A stretch of 64,000 nt of DNA, taken from contig OZ244877.1 in assembly GCA_965221145.1 (NCBI GenBank), positions 2,046,001 through 2,110,000 of the forward strand, written 5' to 3'. Under the pieces are notes generated by a model. That model was not told the origin of the DNA, ran no database searches, and saw nothing but the letters and a program-made list of their open reading frames with translations. Made by a program: the position numbers and the translations under genes. Positions 47,236-56,379 of this stretch are shown here, one piece after another. How positions within the stretch are numbered: the stretch's first letter is position 1; the number at the start of each line of letters is the position of its first letter. The DNA comes from Bin5 sp965221145. Its GTDB lineage: Bacteria > Chloroflexota > Anaerolineae > Caldilineales > Caldilineaceae.

Positions 47236-47700
47236 CCAACGGGTGCATCCGAGATTATTGCAAATCCCCCTGGGTTTGAAGGTTTTTTGGCGGAGAGGCT
47301 TTCATTGCCAACGCCAATACAAGAAACCTTCAAAGTCGCGGGCGTCTCGCCCGCACCCGGCGTAGCTGACAAGATAGGGCGAGAAGCGCGCCAAAAATCC
47401 TGGATACACCCCATCTGCCGAGCCTGGCACCTGCCAAAACTGAAGTGTGGTATAATACCTCTGTGCATCGGTCAGGCAAAGCCAACCCCCGTTTTGGAAG
47501 ATTTCTTGTGATGGCCCTTCCATCAAGGTCTTCCGCCAAAAAACTTCAAATGCACGCCTTGGCCGCCTGCCAACAGCGCCAGCCTCCGTCAACGCGAAAG
47601 AACGTTTCATTTCGTATAGTAGTCGGAGAGGGGGGGGGGGGTAAAGCGGACAAAGCGGACATTTTTGCAAGAAATTTCCTGGAATCCACCCCCTGACAGT
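47236..47700. repeat. Dispersed intergenic repeat, copy A
   Basis: A composite of four parts: the motif GGTGCATCCGAGATTATTG near 47240; a segment of about 57 bases from 47278 (GAAGGTTTTTTGGCGGAG onward); the palindrome GCGGGCG-TCT-CGCCCGC at 47338-47354; and a TATAAT at 47451 within a conserved GTGTGGTATAAT context. A tract of 12 Gs (47630-47641) between CGTATAGTAGTC and TAAAGCGGACAAAGCGGACA closes it. Related copies lie at about 47905-48410 and 54310-55105. No coding sequence is supported. Confidence 0.75.
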
Positions 47701-47904
47701 TCGCTCACACCGCGATTCCCGCGTCACGACCCAAAATCCGGCACCCACACGAATTCGCTGCCTGCGACCCAAAATGAAATCTCGTCCCCAGCATTTTGGG
47801 GCTATCCGAATTTCTTAACTGGCGGGTGGGCGCGTCCTGATATGCTGGCAAATGCACCTGCGTTTTAATTAGAACCCATCCCCATGTCCCGAAAGCCACA
47901 ATTC

Positions 47905-48410
47905 AGACAACGGCTGCGCAAAAATCCTGGATGCACCCCTGTGAGAGGCCCGGCCGCACACCATAAGAAGAGTGTGATATAATGTCGGTCGTGCAGGCAT
48001 CCGGCCGAGCCAGACCCCGTTGCACTCCCTGGCCGCCTGCCGGCAGCGACGGCCTCCGCCAACGCAAACAAGACGTTCCACTTTGTATAGTAGTCGCGGG
48101 GGGGGTAAAAGCGGACAAAGCTGACATTTTTTCTAAACGTTTAGTATGATCGCGCTCGAGTGCCCTCTGGGCGCGCGCAGCGGTAGCGTTGTCAACCGCT
48201 CCTTCTGAAGACTTTTTGGCGGACTTGTCTTCCATTGACGCGCCAATACAAGAGATTATCAAACCCGCCGTCAATACGTCCGCATCCAGACCTGGGAATC
48301 TCTTCCTCCTGTCCACTACTGGTCAGGCCAACCTGCAAACGCACCGGCTCCTGCCATCATCGCCCAAATATCTCGCATGCACCCTCCGCCAACTACCTTC
48401 TTGACTGAGC
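47905..48410. repeat. Dispersed intergenic repeat, copy B
   Basis: It starts with CAAAAATCCTGGATGCACC and the GAGGCCCGGCCGCACACC block. TATAAT lies at 47978-47983, and a GTCGTGCAGGCATCCGGCC stretch is shared with copy C. The tract of 8 Gs is at 48098-48105, and the GAAGACTTTTTGGCGGAC unit starts at 48207. It ends with the CCTGCCATCATCGCCCAAA segment also found in copy C. No gene is supported between 47209 and 48513. Confidence 0.75.
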
Positions 48411-48513
48411 CATGTACTTGCTGCGAAGATAACGCTGTACACATTGCCGCAGGGAAATTCAGATGGAAGAGCAATGAGCGGAACAACTGTGAAGTCTTGT
48501 AGGAGATAACAGT

Positions 48514-48801
48514 ATGAATCAAGAACGCATTGCCATTCTCAGAATGCTCGAAGAAGGCAAAATATCGGTAGACGACGCGGCCGCGCTTCTGGAGGCGATC
48601 GAAAAGGCAGTCCCGGCAGACAGGCCGCAAGCTGCATACACGACCAGTGCCGAACGCGGTGAGACGCCCGTCTCGCGCTTCGAATCTGACAGGAAGGCGC
48701 CTGGGCGCAGCCACAACCGCAAGACGCCGCGCGTGCGGGGCAAAAGCCAAGGCCGCGGGCCACAACGCACGCCCGGGCGCAGCCACAAGCGGATGGGATG
48801 A
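48514..48801 (+). CDS. Short SHOCT-like protein with basic tail
   Basis: A 95-residue protein with AGGAG 8 bases before its ATG. Residues 1-31 (MNQERIAILRMLEEGKISVD then DAAALLEAIEK) closely match the SHOCT-like part of the gene at 46405. After a short linker comes a strongly basic, Gly/Arg/Ser-rich tail with PGRSHNRKTPRVRGK and a second PGRSHKR, which could contact nucleic acid. The helical repeats of the paralogue are absent, so it may be a truncated paralogue with a newly acquired tail. It is followed by a sulfatase pseudogene. Confidence 0.55.
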   Translation: MNQERIAILRMLEEGKISVDDAAALLEAIEKAVPADRPQAAYTTSAERGETPVSRFESDRKAPGRSHNRKTPRVRGKSQGRGPQRTPGRSHKRMG

Positions 48802-48890
48802 GCCGGATTCCACATCGAATCTGGCCCTTCTCCTGGTTGGGGCGCTCCCCTTCGAAGCCGACATTCCGTGCGCCAACCTTCGAGGCAAAT

Positions 48891-50239
48891 ATGACGACCC
48901 AACCCAACATCCTCGTCATCTTTACCGATCAGCAGACTCAGCAGGCGATCAGCGCGTATGGCAATCCACACTTGCATACTCCGAATATGGACTCGCTTGT
49001 TCATAGCGGACTGAGTTTCCAGACTCCTACTGCACTTTTCCTGTATGCAGCCCAGCCCGCAGCAGCCTGCTTACCGGGCGAATGCCTCACGAGACCGGTG
49101 TAGAAGTTACTGACCCGGCGGTAAGGCCGGGAATCCCAACGATGGGAGCGCACTTTCGAAGCGCCGGCTATCGAACGTACTATGCCGGAAAGCTACACCT
49201 CGGCCCCCATTACCGTCAGGGAATGGAGAAAACAAGCGACGGACCTGGTTTTGAGTTCCTGTCCGACGAATACCCGGAGGGGGTTCCGCGTCAGTTGGGC
49301 ACCGATACTGATCCGATCTGGACGGATCACGCAACTGCTTTCCTTCGCAGCCAGAAGCGGCCATATCCCGAATCCGCCCAACCCTTTCTGCTGGTCGCCT
49401 CGCTCCACAATCCCCATGACATCTGCTACTGGTGCATGGATCGACGTGATTTCGTCGATATACCGCCAGATAGCGAACTCCCGCCCTTGCCCGCGAACCA
49501 CCAGCCGTTAGCGGATGAATCAGAGTTTGTCGACCTCTGCCGCCAACGAACCGTGTACGCTCCCGAAATCGGATTCACGCCCGGCTGGGACGAGACTGAG
49601 TGGCGCAAATATCTTTACGCATACTACCGCTTGACAGAGCGAGTCGATCAGCAGATCGGCAGGCTGCTCAGGGCATTGGAGGAGAGTGGTCTCAGCGATG
49701 AAACGCTGGTCGTCCTGACGAGCGACCACGGGGAGGGTGTGGCCGCGCACAAGTGGGTCACCAAGCTGATGCTGTGGGAGGAGGTCGTGAAAGTGCCGTT
49801 CGTGATGCGGCTTCCGGGCGCGATTCCCGCGAATCAGGTCGATCGCTCCCACCTCGTATCCGGGCTTGATCTGCTGCCGACGCTGTGCGACTACGTCGAC
49901 ATCGCCGTCCCCGCGGATGTGCGCGGCCACAGCCTGCGTCCGCTGATCGAGAATCCCGCATTGCCGGGACGAACCTGCGTCGTGTCAGAACTGCAAGCCT
50001 TTAGGGATGATGTAACCAAGAAAGGCCGCATGATCCGCACTGCCCGCTACAAGTACATCGTCTTCTCCCACGGCGAGCGCCCGGAACTGCTGTTTGACCT
50101 GGAGACCGATCCCGGTGAAACGCAAAATCTGGCCTACCAGCCCTTCCATGGGGAGATCGTGTCGGAACACCGCGCTCTCCTGCGCAAGGAGATGGAGAAC
50201 ACGGCGGACCCGTTCAGTTTTCCGTTCGATGGAGAGTGA
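48891..50239 (+). pseudogene. Sulfatase gene with a one-base deletion before the catalytic cysteine
   Basis: The ATG at 48891 (MTTQPNILVIFTDQQTQQAI) has GAGG 5 bases upstream. The frame is sulfatase-like to LVHSGLSFQ, then shifts at about 49018-49023. The next frame gives DSYCTFPVCSPARSSLLTGR and continues with MPHETGVEV to the end at 50239. The missing base (CAGAC for CAGGAC) precedes the formylglycine motif CSPAR (Cys codon 49046-49048). The rest is intact, including TSDHGEGVAAHKWVTK and the C-terminal DLETDPGETQNLA. The restored protein would have about 449 residues. Either a pseudogene or a sequencing indel. Confidence 0.85.
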
Positions 50240-50288
50240 GGAATCCTGGCTATGTCTGTAGCGCTGTCCCTGCCCAGGACACAGAAAA

Positions 50289-50912
50289 TCAGTCTGCCGG
50301 CGGGAACCATTTCCTCATAATCTGTTTGAATTCCAGGAAGGCTCTGTCCTCGCATCTGGACAGGGAAACTCTCTGCGCAATCTGTAGATACAAAGATGAA
50401 CTGCGCCTCTTCTTTGCCGCGCGCAAGGCTGATTCGAAGGCAGCTTTGGGACGTTCCGGCTTGCTTTCACCCTCATTCAGCCATCCTTCCTCTTGAAGCC
50501 AACGACGGAGCCTGGTGTTTCCGTTTTTCCAACCTGCCACCTCTGCAACATGGGGTGAATCGCTCCATACCCATGCCTCTAATTCTGGAACAACAACGAC
50601 CGCTCTTGCCCGTTCGCCCCACTCCGAGCGGGCAAACTCTGTGTTGACTTTGTCTTGCAGTTCTTGGGGGCTAAGACTTTCTCTCCCACTTCCCTCGTGA
50701 TCGAAGATCACCAGTCCGTAGCGATACTGGTTCAGGAATCTGGGCCTGTTCAAATACTCAACGCCACGCAAGGCGCAACCGGGGTCGTGCTCTGGATGGA
50801 CAAAGAAGTCTGCATCGACACTTCGAATATTCATTGACTTATACCTCCCCAGCATCCCTTTCAAGGCGCTCTCCAAGTTGTTGTCCGCGGCGAGTATCAC
50901 TAGGTCTTTCAT
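50289..50912 (-). CDS. TOPRIM-like/DUF4276-like protein of an AAA ATPase pair
   Basis: A 207-residue protein with a start ATG that overlaps the stop of the AAA ATPase gene (ATGA). It starts MKDLVILAADNNLESALKGM. An acidic strand, YGLVIFDHEGSGRES, and the motif VVVVPELEAWVWSDSPHV are typical of TOPRIM-like partners of ABC/AAA-type ATPases (RloB, DUF4276, and possibly MAD4 of the methylation-associated defence system, from memory). The C-terminus is basic and helical (RPKAAFESALRAAKKRRSS). It is probably a nuclease effector, which is inference. No other defence gene flanks it. Confidence 0.65.
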   Translation of the reverse strand: MKDLVILAADNNLESALKGMLGRYKSMNIRSVDADFFVHPEHDPGCALRGVEYLNRPRFLNQYRYGLVIFDHEGSGRESLSPQELQDKVNTEFARSEWGERARAVVVVPELEAWVWSDSPHVAEVAGWKNGNTRLRRWLQEEGWLNEGESKPERPKAAFESALRAAKKRRSSSLYLQIAQRVSLSRCEDRAFLEFKQIMRKWFPPAD

Positions 50913-52168
50913 CCCAATACACCCGATGCAAGCAAAGTGCCCAAAGCAATCTCTCCATGCCAGTCCTGCAGCATAGGATGCTCCGAACCAAGTGCAATGT
51001 CGGTTGCGCCAGAATCATCTTTCGCAAAACATAGCAGGTCATCTTTCGCTGCAGTATTCAAAACCATCATCGAATGAGTCGCCAGCAATACCTGCGCTTC
51101 ATACATGGAGGAAAGGGAATCATACGCCGTGGCCACCGCCCGCGGATGGATACCGTTCTCCGGCTCTTCAATTAAATATATTCTCTGGGGATCGGCAATG
51201 TAGGCTGGCAGCGTGAGGGCCGTAAGTCGAAGTGTGCCATCGGAAACCAGCCATGAAGGTATCTTTAGCCCACCGGCATATTCGTAGATCATGTAACAAT
51301 GTCTATCCTCTGGCCGCTCGAAAGTCGTGATGTCCTCCAAGTCTGGGAGGGACGTCTGCAAGTGCGCGATCCAGTCACGGTAACCTTCAGGGTTTCCCTG
51401 CCGCAAGCGAGCAACAACCCAGGGGAGATTCGATCCATCTGGGGAGAAACCCGATGCCTTGCTCGGGGGACTGGGCCACCGGATATTGAAGCTATTGAGA
51501 ACGAGCCACTGAACTCCAGTGCTCAAATAGTCCCGGAACCACTTGACTACAGGGTAATCCCTATCAGATGGCAGAATGAAGCTGAGAGCCGACCTTCGGG
51601 TTCCAATTCTCAACGCAGGGGCCCAGCCAATGTCAGGCTGAGCGTAACGCTCGCTACTGAAGTGGGCGCCTCCCCCCGGCACTCTATTAATCACAAGCTT
51701 TGTGTCGAGCTGTTCTTTGGGAGAAATCAGCGAACGCGGCGCCTTTAGGGAATTGGGGTATGTCGCGCGCGGCGCCTCTTCCAACTTGCGGCATTCCTTG
51801 AGTATGAAAGTCTCTTCTTTGAATTCGAACTGGCGCTCCGTCTCGTCAAAGCCTATTGTCAATTCGTAGCGGGCGGTATCCAGTTCTGGCCTAGGGATAA
51901 GTTCGCTCAATTCGACGGGAATACGCACCTCAACCGCCAATTCCAGTCTGTCCCCTTCGCGTCGGAATAGCAACTCCTCAGGATTGTTGGTACGATTCGA
52001 TAAGGCCACATCTAGTCCCTCTGATACCAGGTCCTGCAAGAAGGCGACCACGTCCAGAAAGGTCGTCTTGCCCGATGCGTTCGGCCCGACAAGGACATGA
52101 AACGGCTTGAGCGGTCTCGAAATGTAGCGCAAGCAGCGATAGTTCAGAGCTTCAATCAGCGTGATCAT
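50909..52168 (-). CDS. AAA family ATPase (OLD/AAA_21-like)
   Basis: A 419-residue SMC/ABC-like ATPase started at the ATG at 52168 (MITLIEALNYRCLRYI), overlapping the methyltransferase stop by four bases. Walker A is VLVGPNASGKTTFLD. The middle is a long beta-rich insert. Walker B is RIYLIEEPENGIHPRAV with the catalytic Glu, the D-loop/His region is QVLLATHSMMVLN, and PSWLVSDGTLRLTALTL is the signature-like element. Such ATPases pair with TOPRIM or other nucleases in anti-phage systems (OLD, PARIS, Septu-like). Here the partner is the next gene. Confidence 0.85.
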   Translation of the reverse strand: MITLIEALNYRCLRYISRPLKPFHVLVGPNASGKTTFLDVVAFLQDLVSEGLDVALSNRTNNPEELLFRREGDRLELAVEVRIPVELSELIPRPELDTARYELTIGFDETERQFEFKEETFILKECRKLEEAPRATYPNSLKAPRSLISPKEQLDTKLVINRVPGGGAHFSSERYAQPDIGWAPALRIGTRRSALSFILPSDRDYPVVKWFRDYLSTGVQWLVLNSFNIRWPSPPSKASGFSPDGSNLPWVVARLRQGNPEGYRDWIAHLQTSLPDLEDITTFERPEDRHCYMIYEYAGGLKIPSWLVSDGTLRLTALTLPAYIADPQRIYLIEEPENGIHPRAVATAYDSLSSMYEAQVLLATHSMMVLNTAAKDDLLCFAKDDSGATDIALGSEHPMLQDWHGEIALGTLLASGVLG

Positions 52169-52974
52169 TGACCGCCTCCGCTCCTCCTTCTCGTCCAGAA
52201 CGCCAGGTACGGCGGGCTGACCGCCTTGTAATGCTCCCACGAGCCTGGCTCTGGATCGTCGTCCCACGTCCGATGCTCGTCAAAGGCCAGAATGTCGAAC
52301 CCGCTGGCGATCAGGCCCTTGATAAACGTGCGCATGGTGTGGCGAAACTCGCGCGGGCCCGGCACTTCAATCTCCGTGCCGTCTTCCTGCGTTACGCTCC
52401 AGTTGTCCGTGCCGTAGATCGCCACGGCGTCAATCTCTCCATCGGCGTAGATCGAATTCGAAGAAAAACCACGCACGGGGTCGTAATCATCGGCGTTGAA
52501 AGTCTGCGTATACGGATTGTGCCACTGAACGTAGTAAAGCCCGCCTTCCTTCAGGACGCGTTCTACACCTGCAAAGACAGGATGCACGTCCGGCACGAAA
52601 TTGATTGAAAAGGGCTGGAACACAATGTCAAAGGCGTCGATGCCGAAGCGGGACAGGTCGCGCATATCGCCCTGGTGCAATACAGGGGCCAGCCCATAGT
52701 GGTCTGCTACCCGTCGGTCCTGCGCCAGCTGTTCGTCGGAGAGGTCAAGCACCGTTACCTGCGCGCCCAGCAAACCGAAAGCGGCCGACTGCTGACCGCC
52801 GCCGCCGGCCAGGATAAGCACTCGCTTGCCGCGCACGTCGCCAAGCAGACCGTTCTCATCTACAATCTCCCGCGCAGACTCTTCGTCCAAATCCAGCTTG
52901 GGCCGTGAATAGAGTACGCCGGCGCGCACCAGACCGTTCCAGCGTTTACGATTGAAGCCAGAAAGTTCATCCAT
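52165..52974 (-). CDS. Class I SAM-dependent methyltransferase
   Basis: A 269-residue protein. The SAM motif is KRVLILAGGGGQQSAAFGLL, followed by the acidic VTVLDLSDEQL and the motif IV-like AFDIVFQPFSINFVPD. The C-terminal region contains WHNPYTQTFNADDYDPVRGF. It looks like a small-molecule methyltransferase rather than a DNA methylase, because no DPPY or PCQ motif is present. Its stop overlaps the AAA ATPase start, and it follows the PhyH gene by 46 bases. This placement could mean functional coupling or simply compact packing. Confidence 0.8.
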   Translation of the reverse strand: MDELSGFNRKRWNGLVRAGVLYSRPKLDLDEESAREIVDENGLLGDVRGKRVLILAGGGGQQSAAFGLLGAQVTVLDLSDEQLAQDRRVADHYGLAPVLHQGDMRDLSRFGIDAFDIVFQPFSINFVPDVHPVFAGVERVLKEGGLYYVQWHNPYTQTFNADDYDPVRGFSSNSIYADGEIDAVAIYGTDNWSVTQEDGTEIEVPGPREFRHTMRTFIKGLIASGFDILAFDEHRTWDDDPEPGSWEHYKAVSPPYLAFWTRRRSGGGQ

Positions 52975-53020
52975 TTTTCATTGCTCTCTCTGTGGAGTCG
53001 GATGCTCAGGCGGATGACCT

Positions 53021-53812
53021 TCAATTCGAAGCTGGCCGCCCCAGTAGTTCGTCCCAACAGGCCTGGCGGATTTTCCGCTCTTTGTAATGATCGCTTTGCG
53101 AAACCCCTAGCGGATTGCCAAAAGTGAGGATGTTGTTGGCGTCCTGCGCCTTGTCGCGAGCGCCCCAATCGCGCGGCTTGCTCAGTTCTTCCGGATCGTG
53201 ACTCCAGGTCGGAGCCTTATTGTCGCTGGCCCGGTTGAAGAGAAACTTGATCATGTGGCGTTTTACGCCTGAGCGATTGCTGGCCGTGCCGTGCCACAGA
53301 TCATAGTGCGTAAATGCCACCGTACCAGCACGCACGGTTAAAGACGCCTGCCCGCGTATATTCGTGTAAGTGGACATCCTGTCGGTCGGCGCATTGCGAA
53401 ACTGCGTGCCCGGAACGATGACGGTGGGACCCATCTCCGCGGTGATCGTGTGCGGATAGTAAAGGCCCAACAGGCGGTCGATCTGCGTGTTGCGGTTGTT
53501 CGTGCTATCCTGGTGCCATTGCATATAGCCCGAACCGGGTAGCTTGCAATGCCAATGGCGGTGGGAGTTGACCGTATAGTCCTCGCCCAAAAGGCTGATG
53601 AGTGCGCCCCGCACGGACGGATGCTCCAATACCTGCCATAGGTCAGGGACAGTCTCGGTAATGGCGTCCCCCGGGTTGGCTGTAAGGCTGTCTAGCTGCT
53701 CTGCAACGTGCTCGTTCAGCCCTGCGGGCAGCTCCGGTTCGACCATATGATAGTCGTTGACGAGAAAACGGGCCATTTCAACGTCTGTAAGCAGGTATTT
53801 TGTGTCAATCAC
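53021..53812 (-). CDS. Phytanoyl-CoA dioxygenase (PhyH) family protein
   Basis: A 263-residue Fe(II)/2-oxoglutarate oxygenase. The facial triad appears as His100 and Asp102 in MQWHQDSTNNR and a distal His (about 174) in HYDLWHGTASNRSG, followed by the 2OG-binding Arg region VKRHMIKFLFNRA. Family members hydroxylate diverse small molecules; the substrate is unknown. The GTG start overlaps the stop of the upstream small gene (GTGA), and a methyltransferase follows, so a tailoring or catabolic pair is plausible. Confidence 0.88.
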   Translation of the reverse strand: MIDTKYLLTDVEMARFLVNDYHMVEPELPAGLNEHVAEQLDSLTANPGDAITETVPDLWQVLEHPSVRGALISLLGEDYTVNSHRHWHCKLPGSGYMQWHQDSTNNRNTQIDRLLGLYYPHTITAEMGPTVIVPGTQFRNAPTDRMSTYTNIRGQASLTVRAGTVAFTHYDLWHGTASNRSGVKRHMIKFLFNRASDNKAPTWSHDPEELSKPRDWGARDKAQDANNILTFGNPLGVSQSDHYKERKIRQACWDELLGRPASN

Positions 53813-54093
53813 GGGATGACCTCCATCTTTTGCAGGATAAACTCGTAGCCGATCACATCCAGATCCGTGTCGCTGTACGGGGACTGCATGTGCGGGAATT
53901 GAACAATCTGCCAGCCGTCAACGAGCGCATCATGCACCGTCGTGTAAGGCCACTCGAACTCCCCGCCGCTGATCTCAACCTGAAAACCCTCCGTCGGCTC
54001 TATCAGCGTGTACCCCAAAATGTCGGAAATGACGCTCGGCGTGCGCGCATGCAAATAGAGCAGTCGTTGACGGGGCTGAACACTCGAATCCAT
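53809..54093 (-). CDS. Small conserved protein coupled to PhyH
   Basis: A 94-residue protein from the ATG at 54093 (MDSSVQPRQRLLYLHARTPS); an open frame extends further upstream without support. It appears alpha/beta, with EGFQVEISGGEFEWPYTTVH and DALVDGWQIVQFP, and has no membrane segment or known motif. Coupling by a four-base overlap to the PhyH gene suggests an accessory role. I do not recognise the family. Confidence 0.55.
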   Translation of the reverse strand: MDSSVQPRQRLLYLHARTPSVISDILGYTLIEPTEGFQVEISGGEFEWPYTTVHDALVDGWQIVQFPHMQSPYSDTDLDVIGYEFILQKMEVIP

Positions 54094-54309
54094 CTGCGAA
54101 CAGTTCCTTGCGCTGGGGTTGGAAATGCCTGACCTGAAACTCAATTATAGAGGAAGGGGAATGCGGCTGCAAGCCATCCCCGTTCGGCGGGGCGTATCCA
54201 GGATTGTTGTGGGTGCATGCCAATTGATTGTCCGTCAAGAGAGGCCAAACCCATCGACCTGATCGAAGCCGCCAATGGTCAGGCAAATCTCTCCTATGAT
54301 CTGGGATAC

Positions 54310-55105
54310 GCCCTGAGAGATGGGTGCATCCGAGATTTTTGCATATCCCCCTGGGATCGCGGGCGTCTCGCCCGCACCCGGCGTAGCTGACAAGATAGGG
54401 CGAGAAGCGCGCCAAGAATTCCGGATGCACGCCTGCCGGGGTGCAGTCCAGATTTGGGGAATCGCCCCTGGGAACGCGGGCGTCTCGCCCGCAATCCGTG
54501 TGGCTGCCCAGAGGTCGCCGAAAACTCACCCCCATTTTTAACCGCACCCCTGAGAGAGGCCCGGCCGCACACCAGTACAAGAGTGTGGTACAATGTCTGT
54601 CGTGCAGGCATCCGGCCGAACCAGACCCCGTTGCACTCCCTGGCCGCCTGCCGCCAGCGACGGCCTCCGTAAACGCAAAAAAGACATTTTTCTTCGTATA
54701 GTAATCGAGAGGGGGGGGGGGGGTAAAGCGGACAAAGCGGACATTTTTTCCTGAACGTTTAGTAAAATCGCGCTCATATAGCGGAGCGCTAGCACATTCA
54801 TGACTGGCGCTCGGGTGCCCTCTGGGCGCGCGCAGCGGAAGCGCATTCAACTATTCCTTTTGAAGATTTTTTGGCGGAACTGTCTTTCGTCTAACGCCAA
54901 TACAAAAAACTGTCAAATTGAAGATTTCTTGACGGACTTGTCTTCCATTGGAGCGCCAATACAAGAAACTGTCGAACCCGCCGTCAATACGTGGCATCCA
55001 GACCTGGGAATCTCTTCCTCATGTCAACTACAGGTCAGGCCAGCCTGCCAACCCAACGGCTCCTGCCATCATCGCCCAAAAATCTCGGATGCACGCGCCA
55101 TCCCC
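54310..55105. repeat. Dispersed intergenic repeat, copy C (largest)
   Basis: It contains GGTGCATCCGAGATTTTTG (near 54321) and two palindromes GCGGGCG-TCT-CGCCCGC (54359-54375 and 54476-54492). Next come the CCCGGCCGCACACC block, TACAAT (54589-54594), the GTCGTGCAGGCATCCGGCC stretch and 13 Gs (54711-54723), followed by TAAAGCGGACAAAGCGGACA. Two tandem GAAGATTT(T/C)TTGGCGGA-type units (from 54862 and 54920) and the terminal CTCGGATGCACG complete it. The whole 54145-55201 gap is filled by this material; I see no gene. Confidence 0.8.
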
Positions 55106-55201
55106 GTGCGGCGTTGACGACGAATCCGCAAAGCGGTAGAATTCACCAACTCGTAAGTCAGCGCACTTGCCATCACACTCTAGGTCGGAGATCAGCGCGC
55201 C

Positions 55202-56368
55202 ATGATGTCAAATGCCAATACGCCGCAAGCCCGGTCGAACGGGGCAGGAAATGGGCGCAGTCCCCGGCAGCGGCGGCGCAAAGCTCAAAAACCATTGCCC
55301 GTTGAGCAGCCGCCAACCCTTTCAAACCGTGTGATCGACTGTGATATTCACAACGAAGTGTCGTCTATCGACCAGCTGATGCCTTACCTGGCCGACTACT
55401 GGTGCGATTACATCCGCGGCTCGGCCTTCAACGGTCCCCAGACAAACGACTACGCCCGCGGTGCGCCCACCTCAGCGCGACCGGGCAGCATTCCGCCCGA
55501 GGGCGGGCCAGCCGGTTCCAGCTTGAGGCTTGTTCAGGAGCAGGCGCTGGCTCCCTGGGAAACGGAGATCGGAATCCTCAACTGCGCCTACCGCGTGCAG
55601 AGCGTCAAACAGGAGGATTTGGCTGTCGACCTGGCTACAGCCGCAAACCGTTGGCAGATCGACGAGTGGCTCGCGCCCGAACCGCGGCTGCGCGGCTCAT
55701 TGGTCGTGCCAAGCCAGGCGCCCGCCCGCGCCGCTGAAGAGATTCATCGCTTCGGCGATCATCCTCAGTTCGTTCAGGTTGTTCTGCCCGTCCGTTCATA
55801 TATCCCCTATGGCAATCGCTTTTACGATCCGCTCTACGCCGCCGCGGTCGAGCGCGGTCTGGTGGTCGGCATCCACTTTGGCGGCGCGCCCGGCCATCCG
55901 CCGACACCGGTAGGGTGGCCATCCACCTATCTCGAAGAACATGCAGGCATGGCGCAGGTCTTCCAGTCCCAGGTGATCAGCATGATTGCGGAAGGCGTCT
56001 TTGACCGCTTCCCGGACCTGCGCGTCGCCCTCATCGAAGGCGGGTTCATCTGGATGCCGTCCCTCATGTGGCGGCTGGACAAGGAGTGGAAAGGACTGCG
56101 CTCCAACACGCCTTGGGTCAGACGTGCGCCGTCGGACTACATCCGTCAGCATATGCGCCTGACGGTTCAGCCGGTCGGCGCCCCGCCCGACCCCCGTTAC
56201 ATCCTCCAGACCATCGAGCAGATGGAGTCGGACACAATGCTCATGTTCGCGAGCGACTATCCCCACTGGCATTACGATAGCGATGATGAAGCCTGGCCGG
56301 TCACGCTGCCGGAACCGCTGAACGCCAATATCTGGTCAGAGAACGCCCTCGCTTTCTATCGACTATAG
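55202..56368 (+). CDS. Amidohydrolase_2 family hydrolase/decarboxylase, paralogue 1
   Basis: A 388-residue metal-dependent TIM-barrel protein of the ACMSD-like amidohydrolase_2 group. The first metal motif region is VIDCDIHNEVSS, followed by a His strand GLVVGIHFGGAPGHP, VALIEGGFIWMPSLMWRLD, and a terminal metal Asp in MFASDYPHWHYDSDD. The N-terminus carries about 40 extra basic residues. Family members decarboxylate or hydrolyse ring-cleavage products. It is first of three paralogues in a plus-strand operon and is followed 11 bases later by the second. Confidence 0.85.
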   Translation: MMSNANTPQARSNGAGNGRSPRQRRRKAQKPLPVEQPPTLSNRVIDCDIHNEVSSIDQLMPYLADYWCDYIRGSAFNGPQTNDYARGAPTSARPGSIPPEGGPAGSSLRLVQEQALAPWETEIGILNCAYRVQSVKQEDLAVDLATAANRWQIDEWLAPEPRLRGSLVVPSQAPARAAEEIHRFGDHPQFVQVVLPVRSYIPYGNRFYDPLYAAAVERGLVVGIHFGGAPGHPPTPVGWPSTYLEEHAGMAQVFQSQVISMIAEGVFDRFPDLRVALIEGGFIWMPSLMWRLDKEWKGLRSNTPWVRRAPSDYIRQHMRLTVQPVGAPPDPRYILQTIEQMESDTMLMFASDYPHWHYDSDDEAWPVTLPEPLNANIWSENALAFYRL

Positions 56369-56379
56369 GGAGAACAAAC

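Noticed and set aside
47630..47641. G tract as a phase-variation switch of a coding gene
   Set aside because: No supported gene reads through or begins beside any of the three G tracts; they lie inside intergenic repeats.
53975..54850. A 291-residue minus-strand frame across repeat copy C
   Set aside because: It crosses the G tract and repeat modules shared with two other loci in different phases; the peptide has no domain and overlaps the start of the real small gene.
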